Source: DATILL01 sp035476575
Lineage (GTDB): Bacteria > Actinomycetota > Actinomycetes > Mycobacteriales > JACQDL01
Direction: 5' to 3'
Length of the DNA: 7,749 nucleotides
Assembly (NCBI GenBank): GCA_035476575.1
Contig: DATILL010000103.1
Location: 1 to 7,749 of the forward strand
Shown here: piece by piece, positions 1 through 5,862 of the stretch
Numbering within the stretch: position 1 is the first letter of the stretch
Layout of the letters: each line of letters begins with the position of its first letter
Notes under the pieces: model-generated
Told to the model about the DNA's origin: nothing
The model's database searches: none
The model's input: only the letters and a program-made list of their open reading frames with translations
Made by a program: the position numbers and the translations under genes

Positions 1-349
1 CCACCATCAATCGACCCGGAGCGAAAGCCTATCCGCCATCACCGGCACCGAAAACGAGCCGCATGAAGCAGGACACAGGACGACGCGGTGGCCGCCGCAC
101 GGCGAGCACCGGCGCCACACGCCGGACAGCGGCCACCCAAATCCCACGCGCCCTGCCTCGGCGCCAGGCCCGGCAAGTGGCCGTGTCCCATGGTTGACCA
201 TCCGGCCCCACCGACCCCAACCCACCACCCGAACCCACCAACCGACCCGACACCCCGGCCACCAGCATGACCTCCCGCCCACAACCACACCCCAAAGACC
301 ACCCCACACCACACGAAGATCAACCCATCCGACCACTCGCGGATTCGGG
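1..349. other. Left flank without a convincing gene
   Basis: No frame here has a start, ribosome binding site and composition that look like a real gene. One plus-strand frame is free of stops from the window edge to 2167, but most of it runs antisense to the LAL regulator and its translation is Pro/Arg/Gly-rich with no motif. Roughly 190-345 is strikingly poor in G and T on the plus strand, made mostly of C and A. This is the region downstream of the regulator's stop codon. No clear hairpin terminator was seen. Confidence 0.5.
206..236 (-). other. Potential G-quadruplex motif downstream of the LAL regulator
   Basis: The minus strand carries five runs of three or four G (complements of 234-236, 228-230, 221-223, 215-218 and 206-209), separated by loops of 3, 4, 2 and 5 nt. 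This satisfies the usual G3+ N1-7 quadruplex rule with one run to spare. A transcript of the LAL regulator that reads past its stop would contain it about 115-145 nt downstream. Whether it folds, or affects RNA 3' ends or replication, is inference. Such motifs are fairly common in very GC-rich genomes. Confidence 0.5.
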
Positions 350-3106
350 TCAGATGTCGTGGTGGCCGGTCATCAGCTGGCGGCGGGAGGTGATGCCGAG
401 CTTGGTGTAGACCTGCGCGAGGTGGTATTCGATGGTCTTGACCGACAGGGACAGCCGCCCGGCGATGGCTTTGTTGGAGTGGCCGGCGGCAGCCAGCCGG
501 GCGACCCGTTGCTCCTGGGCGGTCAGCCGGGTGGGGTCCTCGCGGGGGCGGCGGCGACGCCCGCCGGCGATGGCGAGCTCCTCGCGGGCCTGGTCGGCCA
601 GCCAGGTCGCCTCGCACTTCTCGGCGATCACCTGTGCGTGGGCCAGGTACGGGCGACCCCGGACCGGTTGCCCGCGTCGGCGCAGGAACGTCCCATAGCC
701 CAGCAGGGTCTCGATGTGTTCCACCGGCAGGTCGACCTGCTCGTGCACGGCCAGCGCGGCCTGGTGGTGCGCCTCCGCCGCCGCCAGGTCGCCGTCGGTC
801 TCGGCCAGTGCCGCTCGGCAGGTGGCGGCGGCGATCTGTGGCCAGCGGCAGGGCAACCGCGCGGCGCCCCCCGCGAGCCAGTCGATCACCCGGCGGGCGT
901 CGTCGAGCCGGTCGTTCGCAAGGTAGGCGAGTACGGCGTGGCGGGCCCAGGGCACCGCGCATGGTTCGGCTATCCCCATCCGGGCGGTGAGCTGCTCGAT
1001 CCGCGCGTACAGCGCGCAGGCGCCGGCGTGGTCCCCGGCGTGGTGCAGCAGTTGGGCACGGACGTGCCACAGCCGCAGCAGCACATAGGACTGTCCCTGG
1101 GCGGCCGCCAGCGTCTCGGTGCGGTGGCACCAGTCCGCGGACTCGGCCAGGCGGCCCATCAGCAGCAGGACCTCCGCCTTAACGAACCCGGCGGATCCTT
1201 TGCGGTAGGGCATCAGCTCGGCCAACGGACCGGCTTGCTCCACTCCTGCCAGCGCCTCGGCCAGCCGTCCCTGCCGCGCGGCAAGGACGGCCTTGATGAT
1301 CAGATGCGTGACTGTCGCCTCAGCGGCGCCGATCCCCTCGGCCGTGGCCAGCACCGCGGCCAGGGCATGTTCGGCCTCGGCGAAGCGCTCAGTGAACAGC
1401 GCGGCAAGAGCGAAGGCACCCAACGGCCCGTGACCCCAGCGCACCTCCGGTGGCTCGCCCGGTTCCGTGGGCAGCTCCCCAGCGGCAGCCTCGCAGGCGA
1501 GCAGGCCCGCCGGATCGCCGGCCAGCAAGGCGACCAGTCCCCAGGCCGCGGTGGCCTGGCGGTGCAACGGACCCGACGCGGCCTTCGTCAGCTCATCGGC
1601 CCGCACCGCAAGCGGCAGCGAATGGGTCGGGCCGAGGGTGAAGGTGAAGGCGACCGCGTCACTGAGGAGCACTTCGGCAACAGTGGTCTGGTCGCAGGTC
1701 TCCGCCAAGGCGGCGGCCTCACCGAAGCGCTGGACAGCGTGGTCATGCTCGGCGGTGACGAACAGCGCGCGGCCCAGCATCCGCAGTGTCTGAACCCGGT
1801 CGAGCGGACCCAGCTCAGCTCGGGTGCGCAACTGCTCATACACCTCGATCGCATCCCTCGGCCGGCCGCTGACCACCAGCGCCTCGCCCAAGGCAAGAAG
1901 CAGCGACGGGTCGGCCCGGTCCCCGGCCAGCCGGACCGCGGCGCGCAGGTGCCCAGCCGCGGTGCCCGGCGCCCCGAGGGCAAGCGCGCCCCGGCCGGCC
2001 CGCTCCAGGACCATGATCGCAGCCTGGTCGCCGACCAGGTCGCCCCGGATCGCGTGCTCGACGGCCTCGGCCTCCAACCCGTGCTCACACAACACCGTGA
2101 AAGCCCGGGCGTGCAGCCGAGCCCGGACCGGGGCCGCCACATCGTGGTAGAGGCTCTGCCGCAGTAAGGGATGCACGAACTCGGCGGTCGTGGCCGTCTG
2201 CTCGCGTACCAGCCCGCTGCCGCACAAGGCCTCCAGCGCCGCCTCAGCCTGCCGCTGGTCCAGGTCGGCCACCCTGGTGGCCAGGCTGGGACGGAACCGG
2301 GTGCCCAGCACGCTAGCCGCCGCGGCCACCCGCAGCGCCGCTGGCGGCAGGCCCGCGAAGCGGGTCAGCACGATCCCCTCGGCGCTGATCGCGGCACCGA
2401 CCCCGACCAAGGCCTCACCCTGCCCTTGCCGGCTGAGGGAGGCCGCGACCTGTTCCAACAACAGCGGGTTCCCCGCGCACAGCGCGGTCGCCGCACGCGA
2501 GTCCGCTTCGGTCACCGGACCGCCCAACCGGGCGGCCAGCAACGCCGCCGCGGCGTCCCCGCTCAGCGGTGCCAGCCGCTGCAGGCTGGCATGCCCGTCG
2601 TAGACCAGCGCGCTGGCCAGCTCATGCGCTGCCTGCGGCCACGGCCGCAGGGTGCCGAGCATCGCCACCGGCACCCCGGCCAGCCGGCGGCACAGAAACG
2701 ACAACAGGGCCAGCGAGTCCGGATCGGCCCAATGCAGATCATCCAGCGCCAGCAGCACCGGGCCGGGAGTGTCCTCCAACCAGCGCAGCGCTCCGTAGAA
2801 ACGGGCCGCCCGCATGTCACCAAACCCCGCGCCCGCCGACGGGGCCATCAGGTCGCGGTACCCCACAGCCCCCAGTGCCGAGGAGAACACCCCGAATGGC
2901 AGCGAGGCCTCCATCACGTCGCCCCGACCCAACCCCACCCGCGCTACCGGACTCGCCAGCGTCACCGCCCGGTCAAGGCAGGTCGTCTTACCCAGACCTG
3001 CCTCTCCCACCACGAACAACGCCCCACCCCGCCCGGCCCGCGCCTCATCCAGAAGACCGGCGACAGCGGCCAGGACCGCCTCCCGCTCCCACAGGTCACC
3101 ACCCAT
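350..3106 (-). CDS. LuxR-family LAL-type transcriptional regulator (STAND ATPase with C-terminal HTH)
   Basis: This 918-residue protein has the size and architecture of large ATP-binding LuxR (LAL) regulators. It opens with LWEREAVLAAV, the family's usual start of the ATPase module. A Walker A motif, GEAGLGKT, is at residues 34-41 and a Walker B strand, VLLALDD, at 117-123, followed by LHWAD. The middle (about 330-850) is Ala/Leu-rich and helical, as expected for the TPR-like sensor region of MalT-type STAND proteins. The C terminus (about 857-918) is a LuxR/GerE helix-turn-helix, with LTAQEQRVARLAAAGHSNK leading to the recognition segment SVKTIEYHLAQVY. There is no receiver domain. Known family members are often pathway-specific activators of secondary metabolism or sugar use. 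The ligand and targets here are unknown. The ATG at 3106 is preceded by a G-rich stretch about 10 nt upstream. The gene stands alone, transcribed away from the sigma-factor unit. Confidence 0.95.
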   Translation of the reverse strand: MGGDLWEREAVLAAVAGLLDEARAGRGGALFVVGEAGLGKTTCLDRAVTLASPVARVGLGRGDVMEASLPFGVFSSALGAVGYRDLMAPSAGAGFGDMRAARFYGALRWLEDTPGPVLLALDDLHWADPDSLALLSFLCRRLAGVPVAMLGTLRPWPQAAHELASALVYDGHASLQRLAPLSGDAAAALLAARLGGPVTEADSRAATALCAGNPLLLEQVAASLSRQGQGEALVGVGAAISAEGIVLTRFAGLPPAALRVAAAASVLGTRFRPSLATRVADLDQRQAEAALEALCGSGLVREQTATTAEFVHPLLRQSLYHDVAAPVRARLHARAFTVLCEHGLEAEAVEHAIRGDLVGDQAAIMVLERAGRGALALGAPGTAAGHLRAAVRLAGDRADPSLLLALGEALVVSGRPRDAIEVYEQLRTRAELGPLDRVQTLRMLGRALFVTAEHDHAVQRFGEAAALAETCDQTTVAEVLLSDAVAFTFTLGPTHSLPLAVRADELTKAASGPLHRQATAAWGLVALLAGDPAGLLACEAAAGELPTEPGEPPEVRWGHGPLGAFALAALFTERFAEAEHALAAVLATAEGIGAAEATVTHLIIKAVLAARQGRLAEALAGVEQAGPLAELMPYRKGSAGFVKAEVLLLMGRLAESADWCHRTETLAAAQGQSYVLLRLWHVRAQLLHHAGDHAGACALYARIEQLTARMGIAEPCAVPWARHAVLAYLANDRLDDARRVIDWLAGGAARLPCRWPQIAAATCRAALAETDGDLAAAEAHHQAALAVHEQVDLPVEHIETLLGYGTFLRRRGQPVRGRPYLAHAQVIAEKCEATWLADQAREELAIAGGRRRRPREDPTRLTAQEQRVARLAAAGHSNKAIAGRLSLSVKTIEYHLAQVYTKLGITSRRQLMTGHHDI

Positions 3107-3210
3107 CGCAGCCGCACCCCCACGGTCGTGGCGCCTCTACTCACCGAGAACCAGCACAGCCAAGAAATACCTCCCCGACGGGACCACGGTGCCTCTGCCC
3201 CTGCCTGGCG

Positions 3211-3381
3211 GTCAACAGCCGACCGCGGAAGATCAACGGCGAGTACGTCGACACCGAGCCGGCGTTCCGCGCGGCCACCGTGGGGCTGGCCGCCCCGAAG
3301 ACGGCCGAACCCCTGAACAAGGGCACCAGGGTGATCGACCGGGCTCCAGCGCCGCGCCGAAGGAGCACGGCCAGCCAGTGA
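3211..3381 (+). pseudogene. Coding-like fragment of unknown origin
   Basis: From about 3211 to 3340 this frame has almost exclusively G or C in third positions and a balanced, protein-like composition, for example INGEYVDTEPAFRAATVGLA and then PKTAEPLNKGTRVID. It ends at a TGA at 3379-3381. Upstream of 3211 the same frame becomes Pro/Arg/Cys-rich and antisense to the LAL gene, and there is no convincing start codon or ribosome binding site. I read it as the remnant of a gene whose 5' part has been lost. I do not recognise the family. The alternative is a chance open stretch in GC-rich DNA, although the acidic, Lys, Asn and aromatic content argues against that. Confidence 0.3.
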
Positions 3382-3691
3382 TCATCTGTGCTCGGCTCCT
3401 GCCGGGGCCGTAGACGTGGCAGAACAATCGACCCCGCCGGTGCTTGGCGATCAGCCACTCTTCCCCGCTCTCCCGGCCCGGGGCCTAAACAACAAGCTTA
3501 GAAACTGGGGGGATTCCTGAGGCTGGCCGGACCGGTCTGTACCTACCGTCGTAGCACAGCAAGTTCACTGACGGGACCAACGAGGGTCCAGATGGGCACC
3601 ACGACATCTCGGCACACAAGACCAGGGAGCATCGTTGGGCGGAGACGGGAACCCTCGGTGATCGTCAGTTTCCTGCCTACCCATTCTTCGG

Positions 3692-3698
3692 AAAGGAG
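3692..3698 (+). promoter_or_regulatory. Strong Shine-Dalgarno for the leader ORF
   Basis: AAAGGAG ends 9 nt before the ATG at 3708. It is one of the two best ribosome binding sites in the window and is the main reason to accept the short ORF behind it as translated. Confidence 0.65.
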
Positions 3699-3707
3699 CG
3701 GACCGCC

Positions 3708-3986
3708 ATGACTGAGAGCCCGGTCACCGAGCAAGGCAACGTCCCCGTGCCGGGTATGGCTCACCCGGCGACCCACGGGCCGCGCTGGAAACCCCGGGGC
3801 GGAAACCTGGAGTCCGGCCGGGCCGTTGCGACCCGCGCGAACCGTGACGTGTTGGTCATGGTCAGGGCGGCACCATCCTGGCATCGCTGGGCGGGTACCG
3901 TCGTCTCACCGCGTAGTACCTCGCGTGGTGCATCGCGCACATGCACACAACGTTCAGGCGGGGCTAGGCGCGGGATCCTCCGATGA
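3708..3986 (+). CDS. Small ORF translationally coupled to the sigma factor
   Basis: This 92-residue product begins MTESPVTEQGNVPVPGMAHP. It matches no family I recognise. It has one Cys and no transmembrane segment, so it is not a zinc-type (HxxxCxxC) or membrane anti-sigma factor. Two features support translation: the strong AAAGGAG site 9 nt upstream, and the ATGA overlap of its stop with the first possible start of the sigma factor, the classical arrangement for coupled translation. Third-position G/C is high for about the first 55 codons and then decays. The C-terminal third is Ser/Arg/Thr-rich and overlaps a dyad at 3928-3946. It may therefore be a genuine small protein, a leader peptide whose translation opens the sigma start, or a gene with a decayed or frameshifted 3' end. 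Function unknown. Confidence 0.5.
   Translation: MTESPVTEQGNVPVPGMAHPATHGPRWKPRGGNLESGRAVATRANRDVLVMVRAAPSWHRWAGTVVSPRSTSRGASRTCTQRSGGARRGILR
3928..3946 (+). promoter_or_regulatory. Inverted repeat upstream of the sigma factor
   Basis: GTGCAT and ATGCAC form a perfect 6-bp inverted repeat separated by 7 nt, ending 36 nt before the ATG at 3983. The spacing would suit a dimeric regulator's operator or a small RNA hairpin controlling access to the sigma start. No known operator consensus is recognised, and a 6-bp dyad can occur by chance. Confidence 0.3.
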
Positions 3987-4651
3987 CTACCGTCCACGAT
4001 CGGATCGCGACAGGGCCCGGCCAGGAAAAGACCGTGAGTGTCACGGAACTGCTGCGGGCGGCCAGTGAAGGTGACCAGGAGGCCTGGGAAGAGATCGTGC
4101 GCCGCTATCATAATCTCGTGTGGGCGAGGGTGCGCGCGTGTCGGCTGCAGCACGCCGACGCCTGCGACGCGGTGCAGATGACGTGGCTGCGGCTGGCCGA
4201 GAACTGCCACAAGATACAGAGCCCGGAACATCTGGGTGGGTGGCTGACGACCACCGCCTACCGCGAATGCCTGCGTATTCTGCGGCGGCCCACGCACCTG
4301 TCCTACGTCGCCGACGCGGTGGCAGAGCCCGCTGATCCGGGCGCCGGTCCGGAAGCGCGGGTCATCGAGGCGAACACCGAGGCGGACACCGCACGGATGC
4401 TCCGCATCCTCCTCGACGACCTGCCGCCGCGCTGGCGGATCCTTCTGGAGGAGCTGTTCACCGACGAGCCCCCACCGTATGACAAGGTGGCCGCCACCAT
4501 CGGAATACCGCGGGGCAGCATCGGACCGACTCGCGCTCGGGCCCTCCAGCGACTCCGTCGGATGAGCGATGAGCACGGGCTTACCGAAAGTCGATGGGGC
4601 TGGGAAGAGCCCGGACGACCCCGCTCGTCATCCCAGCTCGGCCGGATATGA
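3983..4651 (+). CDS. ECF-type RNA polymerase sigma factor
   Basis: The 222-residue protein has the sigma2-sigma4 layout of extracytoplasmic-function sigma factors. Region 2 spans about 34-102, with DACDAVQMTWLRLAEN (59-74) for core binding and -10 melting, and GGWLTTTAYRECLRILRR (85-102) for -10 recognition. A linker follows. Region 4 spans about 138-194, with the -35-binding helix-turn-helix at 164-193 containing IPRGSIGPTRARALQRLRR, a hallmark of a common actinobacterial subgroup. The start is ambiguous. The ATG at 3983 lacks a good ribosome binding site but overlaps the upstream stop (ATGA). A GTG at 4034 has AGGA at 4023-4026 and gives the more usual N terminus (VSVTELLRAASEGD). An in-frame TAG just upstream of 3983 excludes longer forms. 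No anti-sigma gene is adjacent. The secreted hydrolase gene 46 nt downstream is probably co-transcribed. Confidence 0.92.
   Translation: MTTVHDRIATGPGQEKTVSVTELLRAASEGDQEAWEEIVRRYHNLVWARVRACRLQHADACDAVQMTWLRLAENCHKIQSPEHLGGWLTTTAYRECLRILRRPTHLSYVADAVAEPADPGAGPEARVIEANTEADTARMLRILLDDLPPRWRILLEELFTDEPPPYDKVAATIGIPRGSIGPTRARALQRLRRMSDEHGLTESRWGWEEPGRPRSSSQLGRI
4023..4026 (+). promoter_or_regulatory. Alternative ribosome binding site within the sigma reading frame
   Basis: AGGA, followed by seven nt, precedes an in-frame GTG at 4034. Translation from there would give a sigma factor 17 residues shorter, whose N terminus fits the family better than the ATG at 3983. Confidence 0.45.
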
Positions 4652-4681
4652 GAGCGCCAGGACACAACCGGGTTACTCTGC

Positions 4682-4688
4682 AGAGGAG
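4682..4688 (+). promoter_or_regulatory. Shine-Dalgarno for the secreted hydrolase
   Basis: AGAGGAG lies 9 nt before the ATG at 4698. It fixes this start and gives the protein an N terminus with a complete signal peptide. Confidence 0.6.
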
Positions 4689-4697
4689 TGAACAGTA

Positions 4698-5585
4698 ATG
4701 TCAGCACCCGCCAGCACACGAAGAGCGCTACGCGCTCACATCGCCCGACAGGTGGCCGCGACAGTGCTCGCTGTCACCACGGCCGTTTCGCTGCTCATCC
4801 TTTGTTTACCCCAGGCCTCGGGAGCGGCCAGTGGGGCTGGCTGCACGTTGACGCCCACGTCGGGAACGATCAGCCGCGCGGCCGATGGCAGGCCGTACTA
4901 CGTGAACGTGCCGGCCGGCCTGGCTGGGCCGGCGCCGTTGCTGCTCGCTCTCCACGGTTTCACCCAGCTTCCCCTTGACCACGAAGCGGTCACCGGTTGG
5001 TCACAGGTCGCCGCCGCCAGGCACTTCATTGTTGCCTACCCATCCGCTCAACCCGAGCGGTCGGCGTGGAACTTCTCCCAGGGCTCCGCGGACGTCAGCT
5101 ACCTGCGCAACGTCGTACAGGATATTTCCAGCAAATGGTGCGTCAACCCGCGCCAGGTTCATGCGGAGGGCCACTCCAGCGGCGCGCTCATGACGGCTCG
5201 GCTTGCGTGCGACGCCTCCGCCGTGTTCGCATCGGTCGCCGTCTACGCGGGTGTCGACCCAACGCTGCTCGGTAGCCCCTGCGCTCCGGAGCGTCCGATC
5301 TCCGTGGGCGTGTTCCACGGTGTCACCGACCTCATCTCCAGCTTCCCGCTCGCCGTCCAACACCGAAATAACTGGCTGCTACGAAACGGCTGCCCGTTCA
5401 TCCCGAAAACGGAACCGAACGTAGTGGTGGAAGCTTCCGTGTACGGCCCTTGCCGGGCGGGCGTCGTCGTGGTGTGGCGGGTCTACCTGGCTGGGCACCT
5501 GTGGCCCACTGGTGCCGACCACACGGATATCACCCAACGCATGTGGGACTTCTTCGTGCATAATCCGCTCCCGGCAACCGCGTAG
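4698..5585 (+). CDS. Secreted alpha/beta-hydrolase, PHB depolymerase/LpqC-type esterase
   Basis: The 295-residue protein starts with a Sec-type signal peptide: Arg/His-containing residues 1-18, a hydrophobic core at about 19-37, and Ala/Gly-rich candidate cleavage sites near 43-47. Cys49 is not in a good lipobox (Gly at -3), so a lipoprotein is unlikely. The mature part follows the PHB depolymerase/feruloyl-esterase-like fold. LLLALHGFTQ (81-90) provides the oxyanion region. Next come ADVSYLRNVVQDISSKWCVNP and the nucleophile elbow GHSSG (158-162, Ser160). Asp211 in HGVTD and His267 in AGHLWP complete the predicted triad. The elbow has SSGA where many relatives have SNGG. Several Cys (148, 171, 195, 232, 252) could form disulfides outside the cell. 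The reaction is ester hydrolysis, but the polymer or small-ester substrate cannot be told. It lies 46 nt after the sigma gene, probably in the same operon. Confidence 0.88.
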   Translation: MSAPASTRRALRAHIARQVAATVLAVTTAVSLLILCLPQASGAASGAGCTLTPTSGTISRAADGRPYYVNVPAGLAGPAPLLLALHGFTQLPLDHEAVTGWSQVAAARHFIVAYPSAQPERSAWNFSQGSADVSYLRNVVQDISSKWCVNPRQVHAEGHSSGALMTARLACDASAVFASVAVYAGVDPTLLGSPCAPERPISVGVFHGVTDLISSFPLAVQHRNNWLLRNGCPFIPKTEPNVVVEASVYGPCRAGVVVVWRVYLAGHLWPTGADHTDITQRMWDFFVHNPLPATA

Positions 5586-5599
5586 ACCGGATCTCGGTC
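5585..5599 (+). terminator. Weak hairpin at the end of the hydrolase gene
   Basis: GACCG and CGGTC form a perfect 5-bp stem around a 5-nt loop, starting at the last base of the hydrolase stop codon. A G-rich stretch follows instead of a T tract, so intrinsic termination here is only a possibility. Confidence 0.22.
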
Positions 5600-5626
5600 G
5601 GGGGTGCTGGCGCGGACCTTCCCGGC

Positions 5627-5701
5627 TCAGCCTTTGGTGGTGCGGAGGTTGGCGTGGCGGGCGGCGATCTGGACGTCGCGTAGGTCGAGGCCGGCGACCG
5701 A
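5627..5701 (-). pseudogene. Relic of a tyrosine recombinase (phage-type integrase) C terminus
   Basis: The minus strand reads GLDLRDVQIAARHANLRTTK and then, after one Gly, a TGA at 5627-5629. The segment LRDVQIAARHA plus a following RTT is the characteristic C-terminal block of actinobacterial site-specific tyrosine recombinases, which contains the conserved His of the catalytic pocket. In intact enzymes this block is followed by a segment carrying the catalytic Tyr, such as TTMRYDR. Here the frame stops first, and an in-frame TAG lies immediately upstream. Only 24 codons survive, and no other part of the enzyme was found nearby, so the gene is dead. It suggests that an integrated element once ended at or near this spot. 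A chance resemblance is possible given the short length. Confidence 0.55.
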
Positions 5702-5781
5702 CTATCCTGCGGCTCCTTCACCCACACGCCAGCCGCCAGGTCAGAGACTACCTGCCCGAAAAGGCGAGCATCGGCGACCGA
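5692..5781 (+). repeat. Pair of 10-bp direct repeats
   Basis: CGGCGACCGA occurs at 5692-5701 and again at 5772-5781, 80 bp apart. The first copy coincides with the broken end of the integrase relic. They might be target duplications or binding sites, but they are short enough to be coincidental in this composition. Confidence 0.3.
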
Positions 5782-5831
5782 AAGGTAAGAACTGCCCCCG
5801 GCGCGTACGAACGGTAGTCCTTCAGTCTCTG
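5742..5831 (+). repeat. Nested inverted repeats upstream of the RING gene
   Basis: CAGAGACT (5742-5749) is the exact reverse complement of AGTCTCTG (5824-5831). The overlapping GACTACC (5746-5752) is the reverse complement of GGTAGTC (5813-5819). The left arm can therefore pair with either of two right-hand partners, both in the 120 nt before the RING start at 5863. This could be a switchable leader structure or the scar of a small rearrangement. No function can be assigned. Confidence 0.35.
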
Positions 5832-5862
5832 GTCGTCACAGCCGTAACGAACAGGGGGACCA

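Larger units (their letters stand above)
3107..3707. other. Long intergenic gap with coding-like debris
   Basis: The gap of about 600 nt separates the divergent LAL regulator and the sigma-factor unit, so it should hold the promoters of both. No convincing -35/-10 pair was found for either. Two stretches look like decayed coding sequence: a plus-strand frame at 3211-3381 (listed separately), and a minus-strand frame around 3380-3480 reading EEWLIAKHRRGRLFCHVYGP before it loses protein-like character. A small AT-rich patch lies at 3486-3505. A short dyad, GGACC and GGTCC separated by 6 nt, lies near 3580. Confidence 0.45.

Noticed and set aside
2..2167. Plus-strand frame open for over 700 codons opposite the LAL regulator
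   Set aside because: It is antisense to a gene with clear ATPase and HTH motifs. Its translation is Gly/Arg/Gln/Pro-rich with no motif, as expected when the complementary frame of a GC-rich gene lacks stops.
3120..3215. Housekeeping-type promoter for the LAL gene (TTGACC or TTGGCT on the minus strand)
   Set aside because: Neither -35-like hexamer has an acceptable -10 hexamer 16-19 nt downstream.
2171..3381. Further long plus-strand frames opposite the LAL 5' half
   Set aside because: Antisense shadows of the LAL gene with Arg/Pro/Ala-rich translations. Only the 3211-3381 tail looks protein-like, and it is listed separately.
3646..3666. Possible ECF promoter with GGAAC and CGTC upstream of the leader ORF
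   Set aside because: The spacing between the two elements is only about 10 nt, whereas ECF promoters need roughly 15-17 nt.
3761..4576. 271-codon minus-strand ORF opposite the sigma factor
   Set aside because: It overlaps a well-supported sigma gene on the other strand and shows no motif.
4835..4847. Lipoprotein signal around Cys49 of the hydrolase
   Set aside because: The residues before the Cys (Gly-Ala-Gly) lack the Leu-like -3 residue of a lipobox; an ordinary Sec signal peptide fits better.
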